This document shows, piece after piece, positions 47,790 to 59,130 of a stretch of DNA of 64,000 nucleotides. A model generated the notes under the pieces. That model saw only the letters and a list, made by a program, of their open reading frames with translations, did not search any database and was not told the origin of the DNA. This stretch comes from Nilaparvata lugens (Eukaryota; Arthropoda; Insecta; Hemiptera; Delphacidae). The first letter of the stretch is position 1, and the number at the start of each line of letters is the position of its first letter. The stretch covers positions 11,862,874 to 11,926,873 of the forward strand of contig NC_052518.1 in the NCBI RefSeq assembly GCF_014356525.2, written 5' to 3'. The position numbers and the translations under genes are program-made.

Positions 47790-48117
47790 AGGCGCATATA
47801 TGGAGGCATCAATGACAATGGAGTCTGGAGGAGACGGTGAAATTCTAAAGGGTGAGGATGTGGTACGATTCATCAAATCATAAAGATTGCGCTGGGCTGG
47901 TCATGTAGAGAGAATGGCGGATCAATGAATGCCAAAAGCAATCTATAAGGCCCGGATGGAGGGTAGAAGACGACAAGGGAGGCCACGCAATCGATGGAGA
48001 GATGAAGTGGAGGATAATCTCCGGAGGATGGGAGTTGTAGCATGGAGACAAAAGGCATGTGACCGTGATGTGTGGAGGGCTCTAGTGCGAGAGGCTGAAG
48101 CTCACATTGAGCTGTAA
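47790..48117 (+). pseudogene. C-terminal fragment of an RTE-type non-LTR retrotransposon
   Basis: The + strand frame reads RLRWAGHVERMADQ, a stop, then MPKAIYKARMEGRRRQGRP and RNRWRDEVEDNLRRMGV, ending WRALVREAEAHIEL before TAA. The order LRWAGHV-RM, GRRR-GRP--RW-D, GV--W, DRD-WR-LV--A is a familiar C-terminal tail of insect LINE polyproteins (RTE/craTA-like; family knowledge). In-frame stops near 47880 and at 47926 and loss of everything upstream show it is a relic. Confidence 0.75.
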
Positions 48118-48119
48118 TG

Positions 48120-48920
48120 CCAGAAGATGAAGAAGAAAAATCTTTTTCACTTTTCCACTCCCTTCCATTCCCTCTCACTTTCCTGTTCTCCCCATTCAAT
48201 CACCATGAAGAATCATATCTTCAGAATTCAATCTTTAATCCGATTAACTCAACTCAACATTAACCTCTTGATATAAATAGAAAGAGACTTTTTTAAATAC
48301 GACACAGCTCCCTTGAAGAAGAATCTAATCTACTTCCCTCTTTGAACAGAAGTAGGGCTTCCCTTAGCCGAAAAACCTGGATGAATAAGCCCAAATGATT
48401 TACAAACTTATTTTTATTGAAAAACTTTGACTCTTAAAAACATCTATCTTTTTCCTTTCATGAGGCTCGTTCTATAATTCATTTCATGAAAAGGAATTAG
48501 TTGTTTGTGAATTAGATGGATTCATAGGTTCAAAGTGAAGCTTTTTCATGTTTTGTAAGGCAATGCAAGGGTCTAGATTTCTCACTAGGCCCGGGTCTAT
48601 AGGCGCAATCTCCCAGGAGGCACAAGTTCAAAGAAAAACGTTTTACGATAAATAAAAATGCATTGTCATAGATCAACATAGTTTTGGATAGACTGAAATG
48701 AATCATGCTGATAAGACATCCTGATTACGTATTTCACTGGACCCAATAATTTTTGAGAAACTATATTATTTAACATTCCAGTTAGCGATAAAAAAATTAT
48801 TGATTTTTTAAAAACCCATCTGCAATCAATAATGGTCAATGTGAGTAGCTATATGTCAATCTATCAAAATAGACTGCCAGTTATTATAAATTCATTAATT
48901 TCGTACAAAATATCTAGTTC
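48120..48920. other. Nothing recognised
   Basis: AT-rich sequence after the LINE fragment; no gene, structural RNA or repeat was supported. Confidence 0.4.
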
Positions 48921-48926
48921 CACTCT

Positions 48927-49221
48927 AAAGGTGCGTACAGACTAATGCGCCACGAGTGCATCTCGCATTTCATTAGCTGATGTTCATTTCATTTATTCAT
49001 AGACAATAGATACAATGCAGATAAAAACAACAGGCATTCGCCCAAAACTGCTTTAAACCTTAATTTGGAATACAAGGTCTAGAGGTTATGTAAATAATAA
49101 CTCAATTCACACAGCTTATTAAAATATTTGTACAGAGACCATAAGATACAGATATGATAATCATCAGCTGATAGAAACCGAAATGCGCGTACTCGTAACG
49201 CTTAAGTGTGTACGCACCTTA
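48927..49221. mobile_element. AAGGTGCGTACAG MITE, copy 1 (~295 bp)
   Basis: The left end TAAAGGTGCGTACAGACTAA and CATTAGCTGATG are mirrored by CATCAGCTGAT and GTGTGTACGCACCTTAA at the right. Inner arms include TGCGCCACGAGTGCATCTCG against GAAATGCGCGTACTCGTAAC. Same termini as 50731-50908, with a longer, diverged middle. Confidence 0.7.
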
Positions 49222-49359
49222 ATACACAATTTCTGTGTAACATTATAATTCTTCATATATACTTTTAATAGCCGTGTCTCTGAGATTCAAGAGCTAATCA
49301 TAGTATCAACTCTGATTTAGTATTGGATTACGATTCAAAATTATTTCATTATGGTACAG

Positions 49360-49480
49360 CTAGTAGACTTGATCCGCTCGCCTCTATCCGTTTAGCAAGA
49401 GCGCTACAGCGCTACGCATCCAATACTGAAACAGCCGCGAACGAACGCATAGGCTTAGCTCGCCTGCATTTTACTTTTGA
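49360..49480. repeat. Diverged GATCCGCTCGCC-type repeat
   Basis: AGTAGACTTGATCCGCTCGC, AGAGCGCTACAGCGCTACGC and TTAGCTCGCCTGCATTTTAC resemble the repeat at 47041-47170. AGCGCTACAGCGCT is itself palindromic. Confidence 0.4.
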
Positions 49481-49499
49481 ACATGATTCATTTACAGTA

Positions 49500-50670
49500 A
49501 TCGATAACAGCCTTCAAAGTAGATTCAACTATTCCCACTTCTGGCATTATTTCATAACTGTATGCAGCTTTAGGGAAGCAAAAATCTCTTGTCTGTTGAG
49601 AATAGAAGGGGAGATATTCTTTTTTTCACAATAAGAGATTTTCGAGATGTATAATAAGAAACTATTGTATTTCAGTCTCTTTCTTTCCAATTAGAAATTG
49701 ATGTAATAAATTTATGAATTCATATCCAATATTATTTTACAAGTCTATTCGAAAATCTGGGAAAATGTTCTAGAAAAGCAAAAATAAACTGGTGAAAAGA
49801 ACCTCTGAACGCTCAGCCCAGTCATCCCAGCTGAACCTGTTTAGAGCTTTATCTTTTCATTCTTACTTTATACTTTATACTTTATACTCCTGTGGTCTTC
49901 AACAGCAGCCAGGGCTGCAGGAATCGTCATCAGTCGAGTCGTTCTTGGGAAAAATGAATAACCCTTTCATTGGACTCTTATCGTTGAATAGACTCATGAC
50001 ATTAATGTACTAGTGGCTATATCATAATAAAGGTGGCTGAATTAGTAGTCCTCGCCTCAATAACTAAGAAGCTGCCTTTTTGGTCAATTAGTTGCCATTT
50101 CACCTCAAAGCTTTCACCAATGGGAAACAAGCTGCTTGAGAAGGTGCACGTCATTGTCCAATGAGACTGCTAGTTGAATATTTGGGGCGTGGCTTACGAT
50201 AGCATAGCCACTCCCATATTCTTTGGTGTCATGAGTTAATTCTACCTTTTTCCGCTCTAATTAAATTCTCGATGTGTACAAACCATTATATTCTTGAAAA
50301 AGTACAATGAATCGTAATATAGTTTACAAGCAATCAATTCAATACACCTGCTATTGTTTTTCGATACATGATGTCAACCTCATAACTAGAATATGACTAT
50401 ATTAGACATTGATGCTTTTCTAAAATATGTGAAATTTCTAGAGAATTTTTTGTATCACTGCCAATGGTAGGCTACAGCAAATTTATATAAACTAGTTCAA
50501 ATTCTTGTTCAAACAGTAGTTCAAAACTAGTACGAGATTCATCATAACTAAACAGTGACAATATTTTAGTTTTATGAATTGAAGTTTGACAGAATATTCT
50601 TGTACAGAGATGATCAATATTCCAACATTTATACAATTCTTCCTGTCCAAAATCTAACGGCCTATAATTT
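49500..50670. other. Nothing recognised
   Basis: AT-rich. A small TACTTTATA tandem (49863-49888) is the only local repeat. No gene supported. Confidence 0.4.
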
Positions 50671-50671
50671 G

Positions 50672-50932
50672 AAAGTATGTAACGGACTTTTTTTCCCATA
50701 TTGTAAATGTTTTTCATGTTTAATAAATACCTAAAGGTGCGTACAGATTTACGCGACGCGAACATAAGCAATTCTAATCACTTCTAATCAGCTGATGCCA
50801 AGCTTTTTATATCCGTATCTTACCGTTTCTGTAAAAATACAGATATAATCAGCTGATTGAAAATGAATTGCTCATGTTCGCGGCGCGTATATCTGTACGC
50901 ACCTTTAGACATGCGTTACATGACAGAGAAAA
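50672..50932 (-). repeat. Dispersed repeat, copy 3 (inverted), split by a MITE
   Basis: Read on the minus strand, CTCTGTCATGTAACGCATGT and GTATTTATTAAACATGAAAA match copies at 3439 and 51397. They are separated here by the MITE at 50731-50908. Confidence 0.7.
50731..50908. mobile_element. AAGGTGCGTACAG MITE, copy 2 (~178 bp)
   Basis: CTAAAGGTGCGTACAGATTT and CGCGACGCGAACATAAGCAA are mirrored by TTGCTCATGTTCGCGGCGCG and CTGTACGCACCTTTAG. Comparison with the unoccupied repeat at 3439 and 51397 places the insertion between ATGTC and GGTATT. That fits a TA target duplication, with AAGGTGCG as the true terminus. Confidence 0.8.
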
Positions 50933-51396
50933 TAAATAAATCAGGAATACAGTGTGGAAGTGGTTGAAGATTATAAAAAAAACAACATAAAAATAATAAT
51001 GATTTCCATTAATTTATGATTTTGGTTGATATTTGTGCAAAATATAGATTAATAAATAATAAGATGGATGATGGATTGAATTTTCTGATGCATGTAATGT
51101 GAGGGAAAATCATATAGGAGGAAATCTAATGAATAGCATGTTGGTGGAAAGGTCAGGAATAACTAGAGGCTAGATGCAGAGTAGGGTAGTGGAGATTGGT
51201 CCACTTGGCGAAATCCCTAAATCCCTAAGTGCATCACTCAAAGTCCATCCATCGTCCGACCCACGAGAGTGCCTTCGGTCTGTGATCATAAGCCCTTGAA
51301 AATTGCGGGGTAACAATGTTACAGGAATTTGTAGTGGTGGTATCTCTTCAACAAGCGAAAAAGCATTTTTATTCCCTGAGAAGAAACTGCTATGCT

Positions 51397-51488
51397 TTAA
51401 CCCATGTCAGAGGTATTTATTGAACATGAAAAACATTTACAATATGAAAAAAGTCCGTTACATACTTGGATTAATTTTCATAAACACT
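51397..51488 (+). repeat. Dispersed repeat, copy 2
   Basis: TAACCCATGTCAGAGGTATT, AACATGAAAAACATTTACAA and TACATACTTGGATTAATTTT match copies at 3439 and 50672. It lies about 470 bp from inverted copy 3. Confidence 0.65.
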
Positions 51489-51901
51489 ATCGTGTGGCAT
51501 CCCACTATAGAGTCTATGTGTCGAGATGCATTTAGTATAACATTCTAAATATTATATTTTAAATCTAAATCTCATACATGCAAGTGATGATTGATCATCC
51601 ACTAGAACATAAGCTGCTCGTGGAATTTCGTTTACCAAACTATTGTAAATCTGGGAGAGTTTTGAAAAGGAGCCTACATTAAAAAGAAATATCATAGATT
51701 GAAATAGATGCGATGTATACTCCTTCCTTGTTAAAAGCTCCATTAGAAATGATCATGAGTTCAAGGTTGATGGGAATTTTGAGTTTCTGCAATTCAATTA
51801 TAGAGTAATACAATTTATTGAACATACTAGTTACTAAGGGAATAATTATGGTAACAAGGAATGTTTCAAATTACAATTAGGGTCTATGACCAGAACCATT
51901 T

Positions 51902-52267
51902 AGGGTCGGTTTCCTAGCTTGGGATTTAGGTAAGTTCTAGACTTCAAACAGCTGGAGTCAGAAATTGGCTTTCCAAAACGGGACATAGTCGCGCAGTAAA
52001 TAGTTGCAGCAAAATAAATCTTTATTTTCTCTTTTCTGTAATTGGAAACGTTTTTTCTTGACGAAATGAAACATTCCTAAATAATTCAATATAGCTGAAA
52101 CTTCACACTATTTTCTCTAGATTTCATTTTGTGTTCAATTTTCTAGTTTTTCAAAATTTAACTTAAACGTGACTTCGACTACGCCCCGTTTCGAAAAGAC
52201 AATCTTCTGATCCCAACTGTTTAAAGTCTAGAACTTAGCTAAGTCCCGAGCTCGGAAACTGGCCCTC
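51902..52267. mobile_element. CCGAGCTCGGGA-type foldback MITE, copy 1
   Basis: The left arm (GGTCGGTTTCCTAGCTTGGG, AAGTTCTAGACTTCAAACAG) is mirrored by CTGTTTAAAGTCTAGAACTT and CCCGAGCTCGGAAACTGGCC. Total about 366 bp with a non-repeated AT-rich centre. Same family as the core of 54486-55215. Confidence 0.75.
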
Positions 52268-52317
52268 AGAGTCAAACCAGTACAATACACCCAATTATAA
52301 TTTTCAATCATTTTTCC

Positions 52318-52865
52318 GTGAATTTAAAAGTTCTCCTGATTTTCAAAATGTTTTTTCCCGTCACTTCAATCCCTCAGTTTGACATTGTGATTGATTTTCT
52401 CATATTTTACAATTTCCTTCGATTTTCATTCACATTCATTGATTTTTGTAACTGTGTATGGTGATTGAACCGTCATTGCTCAAATATTTGAATTGCATTA
52501 CACTGCTTCTTGTGGGAGGGGCTTGTCTAGGCCAATGGGAGACGTTTAATTTGATCGGTAATCCATCCTAAACTTGGATAATCCATAAGTTTCAATATTT
52601 TTTTTGTGAATTTAAAAGTTCTCCTGATTTTCAAAATGTTTTTTCCCGTCACTTCAATCCCTCAGATTGACGTTGAAATTGATTTTCTAATATTTTACAA
52701 TTTCCTTCGATTTTCATTAACATTCATTGAGTTTTGTAACTGTGTAGGGTGATTGAACCGCCATTGCTCAAATGTTTGAATTGCATTACACTGCTTCTTG
52801 TGGGAGGGGCTTGTCTAGGCCAATGGGAGATGTTTAATTTGATCGGTAATCAATCCTACAATAAT
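52318..52865 (+). repeat. 288-bp direct tandem duplication, two copies
   Basis: GTGAATTTAAAAGTTCTCCT begins at 52318 and again at 52606. The two copies differ at only a few positions over about 250 bp. Both include GTGGGAGGGGCTTGTCTAGG and CCAATGGGAGA, the CCAAT segment also found at 58590 and 62262. Copy 2 continues into TATATTCTGCTCATTCCTAA and GTTCTAGTTTATCAGA, resembling the LTR-like repeat. Confidence 0.85.
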
Positions 52866-52929
52866 ATCGCTTTCCTATCAGTTAGTACTAAAAAATATAT
52901 TCTGCTCATTCCTAAGCTTTTCAAGTTCT

Positions 52930-53620
52930 AGTTTATCAGATATTAATTAGCGCGGGTGTAAAAAACGAAATCACTATTTCTTCATTTAAAGTAATTTGTG
53001 ATTATAAATAATTTAAGTATTTTTACTCAATACGAATAATTACCGAATATCATATCCAATACTACCTGAATAGTATTTAGAATACACCTTGTTGACATCT
53101 ATTTTTAAAGAGGTTTTTGTTATACTTCAATAGAAGAATTTTATTTGAATTTGAAGGAACTTTTTTCTCATCTCTTATCATTTGGGCTACTGATGGTCTT
53201 GTCAAAATATAAAATTACTGTAGAAAAAGTAGAATGCCAGAAAGAATCACTGGACTACATCACAATACTATCATGAAACTATATATATAGCTAAAAATAG
53301 ATTTCAATGCACTAGCATAAAACTATTGTCAAGATGTTATATTGTAGTACAGGAGTTGAAAAGAAAACATTCATCAGTAACACAAAGAATATACAACGTG
53401 TCCATGGAATAACTCCTTAGCTTCAAATTAAGAATATTAGAATTGATTGAGTAGTTCAATGAGTTATATAGTTATTTTAGAGAAACAAAGAAATAAATTA
53501 AACCTGTTAAATTACAAGAAGTTGAAAACTAAAGCGAATTAGATAAGACTACATGAATGAGGTCAAGTTTTTTATGCTAAAACCTAATTATTAGGCTTCA
53601 TTGCAGGCCTGGGCATTGTT
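52930..53620. other. Nothing recognised
   Basis: AT-rich; no gene or repeat supported. Confidence 0.4.
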
Positions 53621-53622
53621 CT

Positions 53623-54046
53623 ATAGTCTAGAGTCTACAGTGTTGGAGAAGAGTCTGGAGTATAGAGTAGAGTATGAGTCTAGAGTTAATGAAGAGTGAA
53701 GAGTCTAGAGTCTAGAGTTAATGGAGAGTCTAAAGAGTCAAGAGTCTGAAGTAGATGAAGAGTCTAGAGTTAATGAAGAGTCATCAGGAGTCTAGAGTTT
53801 ATGAAGAGTCAACCAGAGTCTAGAGTTGATGAAGAGTCAGGAGTCTAGAGTCTAGAGTTAATGGAGAGTAAAGAGTCTAGAATTCATGAAGAGTCAAGAG
53901 TCTGAAGTAAATGGAGAGTCTAGAGTTAATGAAGAGTCATCAAGAGACTAGAGTCTAGAGTTGATAAAGGGTCAAGAGTCTAGAATCTATAGTTAATGAA
54001 GAGTCAAGAGTCTAGAGTTTAGAGTTGACGGGCAGTTAAGAGTATA
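53623..54046. repeat. GAGTCTAGAGTTAATGAA minisatellite
   Basis: Degenerate repeats of GAGTCTAGAGTTAATGAAGA with GTCAAGAGTC spacers run for about 420 bp. Units vary in length and are built from nested GAGTC words. Non-coding as far as I can see. Confidence 0.9.
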
Positions 54047-54485
54047 GAACAATACATGGACCTACAACAAAGTCTTATGAATGGATACAATATCTTATTG
54101 ACTGAAAGTGAGAGAACGACTTACATGAATCATTTTCGTGGAACGAGTATTGTACATTCGGTCATGTGTCTCTGAAATGAGCAATTATTGAGAAGAGAGA
54201 ATCTTCTCTCTGAAGTGCTCTCAAGGTTGCTACCCTCCACTCTCTCTCTACCATCTCCCCTCCTTCAATAAGTCAACGATCTGTGAGAAGAAGTGGACTT
54301 CAGTTTCCTGCTTTCAAATGTCGACACATTCCCTAAAACGGGGAAAATAAGGACTGTTACACTCCATTGATTTCTAAGCAGGAGAGCTTCACCTTTCACC
54401 GTATTTTTGTGTCACACATTTCTTCTTCATCTAAAAGCCCGTAACATTTTCTATAAAAGGAATACAATATATCAAATTCCTCTTA
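54047..54485. other. Nothing recognised
   Basis: Contains a CT-rich stretch (CTACCCTCCACTCTCTCTCT) near 54230 and AAGGACTGTTACACTCCATT near 54350, a word that recurs at the outer end of the neighbouring foldback. Confidence 0.4.
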
Positions 54486-55215
54486 GAGCCAGTTTCCGAG
54501 CTCGTGATTTAGCTAAGTTCTAGAATTTAAACAGCTGTAAACAGCAATGGAGTATAACAGTCCCCATTTCAGATATATGATTCTAAATAAATTATTTTAT
54601 TAATTTCAGAGATGATTCTGAAAACAATTATTTGATAAATCTTATAATTCATCAACAATTTCTTATTCAGAATTCTATAACTATAATTCTAGAGATTCTA
54701 TGGGCCGGTATCCGAGCTCGGGATTTTGCTAAGCTCTAGACTGCTGGAGTCAGAAAATTGGCTTCCCGAATCGGGGCGTAGTCACAGTTTTAAAGATAAT
54801 CTTTATTTTCTCATTTCTGTAATAAGAAACGTCTTTCCTTGACGAAATTAAACATTCCTAAGTAATTCAAAATAGCTTTAACTTTACACTATTTTATTTT
54901 ATTTTGTGTTCAATTTTCTAGTTTTTCGAAATTTAATTTAAACGTGAACTGCTACTACGGGGCGTAATAAGCGTTTTGGAAAGCCAATTTTCTGACTCCA
55001 GATGATTAAAGTTTAGAACTTAGCTAAATCCCGAGCTCGGAAACCGGCTCATAGAATCTCTAGAATCATAATTATTATAGAATTCTGAATAAGAAATTAT
55101 TGATGAATTATAAGATTTATCGAATAATTGTTTTCAGAATCATCTTTAAAATAAATCAAATAATAATTCATTTAGAATCATTTACCAAAAATGAGGACTG
55201 TCATACTTCATTGAT
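54486..55215. mobile_element. Nested foldback: CGAGCTCGG MITE inside a larger inverted repeat
   Basis: The inner element (about 54708-55045) has arms CCGAGCTCGGGATTTTGCTA and TAGCTAAATCCCGAGCTCGG. Around it are outer inverted arms of about 100-160 bp: GATGATTCTGAAAACAATTA and ATCAACAATTTCTTATTCAG at left, CTGAATAAGAAATTATTGAT and TAATTGTTTTCAGAATCATC at right. At the left margin (54486-54545) lies a further single arm (CCAGTTTCCGAGCTCG) of the same MITE. The whole block can fold into one long stem. Confidence 0.7.
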
Positions 55216-56885
55216 CTCGAAACAGGAAATCACTGTTTTATTATAATCTTTAATAAGGAATTATTCTAATTCGTAAAGTGAGAGTAAATTCTTCAAATAT
55301 CTAATCTTTCTACATACTATGAAACATGAGCTCTGTAAACAACAATAAGTATCGAATTTTAAAGATGGTGAAATTATTCGTTGATCAATTCCTCTACTCC
55401 CTACATCGATAGGTTGACGAAATTCCAAACTAATTTTCAATTACGAGAGAAATGTTCATGAACTATTTCAGCCGTTGTATATCACTTATTGAACTGACAT
55501 TTATTACTGTGTTACAATCCACACTAACAGCAATTGAAAATTAATGTTTTAGGATTGTGCTTCACATGCTATTTGAAATATTTGACGGCTGTAAATAATG
55601 AAGTTTTATCCCTTGCAAAATTGCTTTGAAAATTAGCTCTTTCATTGTGTTTTTATTGTTATTGACTGCCCAGTCATTGGTTTTCTCAAGTCAAGAATGC
55701 ATTTCAGAAACTAAGTCAGTTCATTTTTTAAAGTTCATACCAATATAAGTTGAATAATAGAAAATTATAATGCTTTGGAGCTTAATAAAAATCACGAACA
55801 ACAATTGACTTGATATTTCACTGTAGTGTGTTATGAAATTCAGTGTGAAACTCCATTCAAAAGAGTTTCAACTATATTGTAATATTCTTATCTGTATCAA
55901 ATTATATTATGCGTTCTCTTTTTGTATACTGCTCTTATCACATGGGTAGTACATCATATGTTAAATACTGTGTATGGTAGGCTCTTAAATACTTTGTATG
56001 GTATAGGGAAGAAGTATTCAAATCTATTCATAGCTGTCTATTGTTGAGATTGACAGTGAGGCGATTTTAATAGTTCAATTGAATATTGATTGAAAAGTCA
56101 GCCTCTTACTTCCCAAACTATAGAGTTGAGTTACACACGAAAGTATGCAACCCACTCATCAATAATAATTGAAGGCACGATTATCATCAATTGAAAAAAT
56201 TGCCATTGATTGTAGACTGATTTGTTGTGAAAGTGTTTCTCTACCGTACACAGTTGTCAACTTCCAATTCTACCAGCAATTAGCGTTTATTATTGATGCC
56301 TCAGCATTATTTTTGAACAAGTTCGTCACACTTTCATTGACCTTGAGATTCGTAAAGGTTCTCGTCTCCTTTCCTAGTTCTGAATCGTTTCACACTATTA
56401 ATCAAAACCAATTTTTCTTCGGCGTCATTCTCAGTTTTTTCTAACCCAGGAACTTATCGAAGCAATTATCGAGGATAAGCTTCAAAACTTTTAGCTCGTT
56501 CATGGATAAGCTGATCATTATTTGCTGGCTTTTTCAAGCATCGTTCAACTAAATGATAAACAAGGATTTTCAAGTCATTAGCAGAAACTTATCGCAAAGC
56601 TGGGCTCAAGTGGCGGATTGCAATAAATCATTCAAGATAGCTTCTTAGTTCTAGTTTCCTCATTGGATTTTTAATAGGAAACTGCTCCTTCCACTTTCAG
56701 GCTAGAACTTTTCTCATAATTATTAATCATCCACTTCAACATCATTGCTGATCTCCAGCGATAAAGAGGGAGAATCATGAAATTACATAAATTTAAAATA
56801 AAATAAAAACCCTCATATATTCGTTGTTGGTTATCCAGCTTGTTCCACTGTAATTATTACTATTGTGTTCTATTATAACTTAGAA
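55216..56885. other. AT-rich, nothing recognised
   Basis: Short ORFs only (the longest, 91 codons at 56169, has no known motif). No repeats noticed. Confidence 0.4.
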
Positions 56886-56890
56886 GTGAA

Positions 56891-57086
56891 AAAACACTCA
56901 CATTATTTGGTGTGGCGACGCGTTTTGTGCTGGTGTTGCACATTTTCAAGCCATACAGAAACTCTGTTTTGAGTGTTTCACTTCTCTGTTTTGAGTTTCA
57001 GAGAATTCTCTGTACAGAGAATTGGCTTGAGAATGTGCAACACCAGCACGAAACGCGTCGCCACACCAAAGAATGTGAGCGTTTTT
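56891..57086. mobile_element. 196-bp foldback MITE (TGGTGTGGCGACGCGTTT arms)
   Basis: The left arm (AAAACACTCACATTATTTGG, TGTGGCGACGCGTTTTGTGC, TGGTGTTGCACATTTTCAAG) is mirrored by the right arm (CTTGAGAATGTGCAACACCA, GCACGAAACGCGTCGCCACA, AAGAATGTGAGCGTTTTT). The loop contains two TCTGTTTTGAGT direct repeats. Non-coding. Confidence 0.85.
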
Positions 57087-57432
57087 AAACTTTAAAGTTA
57101 TAAATAAATATTATAGTAACATATATTGTCAAATTCTACAGTTTTCATTATGGAACTGTTCTACAACATTGACAGTGACTCAGTCCAATTTTTATAAATT
57201 TAAAATTTATTCTGTATAAAAAATACGTCTCTCCAAGTATACATGTCAACAAAATTGAATAACATAAATTTTTCAAGCTTTTACATCAGCAGAACTTTAA
57301 GAAGTGATAAATGTTTAATAATTTATCAATTTCTGATTACGCTAGTGTTAAGGCATTCCCGAATAATCATAAATGATAAAAAGATATTGTGACAACCATA
57401 AATTCATTAAAATAACAAGATACCGTTTTCAC

Positions 57433-57935
57433 GCCCCCTGTGGGTTGGGGGAGCTTTTGAGTCAGACTAAAAGGGACTCCAAGGCAACTTCAGAAGTTGC
57501 CTTGCCTTCAAACCCACGGGATCTGCCCCATCAGGGCAGTTTCGGAGAGGCATAAAAAAAAGAGACCAGAGCTGGGTGAAATTCCAGGCATAAATGCGGG
57601 TCAAGAGGCTGAGTCGAGGTTGTCCAGGTGCCCTAGAGGCAACTTGGCCACCCCTCCCTCAGCGGAAGGCCTTCAAAGAAGGCCAGGAGTGGAACTCACG
57701 TAGGTCACGAGGACTAATCAGTCTGAAGAGACTGCCAAGCATATCAAACTGGATTGCGACAAGCAACTAGGTGATGAATGGGATGCTAATATAGGGGAAA
57801 ACTCCTGGTTCTTGTAAAGAATATAAGTATTGGTTTGCCTAACTAACATACTACTTGGGAACACAATAAGCTGCGGTTGAGGTATGGGGTTCTTTGAACC
57901 CTTGGATCCGTCCCTTCAAAAACAATAAACAATAA
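57433..57935 (+). mobile_element. Retroposon family 'GGCGACTAAAAGGG', copy 4 (internally deleted)
   Basis: This is the only + strand copy. It starts GCCCCCTGTGGGTTGGGGGA, then jumps to GACTAAAAGGGACTCC, losing the downstream partner of the 5' hairpin. It keeps one protein module (KKRPELGEIPGINAGQEAES, TPPSAEGLQRRPGVELT) and the 3' end GGATCCGTCCCTTC followed by an AACAATAAACAATAA tail. A possible target duplication (CCGTTTTC / CCGTTTCG) is imperfect. Confidence 0.75.
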
Positions 57936-57939
57936 TTCC

Positions 57940-58590
57940 GTTTCGTTTGTTTCACCAGCTAGCAGTAACAGAATCGTGGTAGATTAAATCTTGTAGGTTT
58001 GAAATGGATGGTTTCTTCCTTTTAAGCTGTTTGCAGGCTATGCGACATTTTTTCTATGTCACTACTGGAAACCATATTCCTTTTTCTTCGGAGAGATCCG
58101 TGAAGCGGATCCAGTCTGTTACAGGTAGCACAGTTTACAGCATCCTGTGGCAATCTAAACGTGATTGACCTGACGTAATCTTAGCAGGCAGTACGTGCTT
58201 ACAAGAGTAGGATACCGTAGCAGTGAAGCTGGCCTGACTAGCTAGTTCATAACAATGTATTGTAGGCTAATGAGAAAGTGATATGATTCGAAGATTGAAA
58301 ACTTATCAGTGTAAAAGTCCGTCACTGGCCTAGATGAACTTTATAATGAGTTAATACAGGGCTCATAGCAATATCAGTTCATATACAAAACATCACTATT
58401 TTAAGATGATGTGATAATTACAGATCATACTAACTTAGAACACTAACGTTTCAACACTAACTTAGAACAACTGTCTTCCAAATTGACTGACTTATCTGAT
58501 TCATAATTATTGGTGAGAATTAACTAATCGGAAGACACTTCTGAGTGTCAGCCGATAAATGTTGGACGACAATTTGTACCTACATATGAA
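57940..58590. other. Nothing recognised
   Basis: A moderately GC-rich patch near 58090-58240 (GAGAGATCCGTGAAGCGGAT, GGCAGTACGTGCTTACAAGA) has no coding signal I can identify. Confidence 0.35.
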
Positions 58591-58865
58591 AACGGCCAAT
58601 GGGAGTGGCTTGTCTAGGCCAATGATAGACGTTCGTTTACTTTGATAGATCATTCATCTACTACCAGTCATATAATATGTACCCTGATAACTATAAATTG
58701 ATAACTAAATTCTGCTCCCTCGTACTTCAACTTTGGTTTTGATGATGATGTATGATTGAGATTGATGATGGTGTAACAACCAAATCTGGAATCTCGATAG
58801 AATTTGTGCTTGGAGGATTTTATTCAAAAGGATAACTACCACAATACCACCCCACTTCTACACAA
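58591..58865 (+). repeat. LTR-like repeat family, diverged copy
   Basis: AACGGCCAATGGGAGTGGCT and TGTCTAGGCCAATGATAGAC are followed by AATTCTGCTCCCTCGTACTT, GATGATGGTGTAACAACCAA and GGATAACTACCACAATACCA. The order matches the copy at 62262 (CCAAT, TATA-like/TTCTGCT, TCAGTTT, GACAATGGTGTTAA) and the 3.7-kb palindrome flank. Confidence 0.55.
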
Positions 58866-58930
58866 AAGTGAACATAATTACATCAAATTTTCGAGAAATG
58901 ATTCAATGTAATCATCATCCATTTCTGTAT

Positions 58931-59130
58931 GCATAGCCACCTCTAATACAAGGCCGCGGCCTACGATATTGCGACGTAGCAGCGTAGGCCTAGAATCTAA
59001 TACATGATTGGTGAAAAAGATCAGCTGGTATTTTTAAAAATCTTTTTCACCAATCATGTATTAGATTCTAGGCCTACACTGCGACGTTGCAATATCGCAG
59101 GCCGGGGCCTTGTATTAGAGGTGGGTATGC
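58931..59130. repeat. 200-bp near-perfect palindrome
   Basis: The left arm (GCATAGCCACCTCTAATACA, AGGCCGCGGCCTACGATATT, GTAGGCCTAGAATCTAATAC) is inverted as GTATTAGATTCTAGGCCTAC, AATATCGCAGGCCGGGGCCT and TGTATTAGAGGTGGGTATGC. Arms are roughly 90 bp with few mismatches; the loop (GATCAGCTGGTATTT) is about 18-20 bp. Probably a MITE; no target duplication was determined. Confidence 0.85.
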
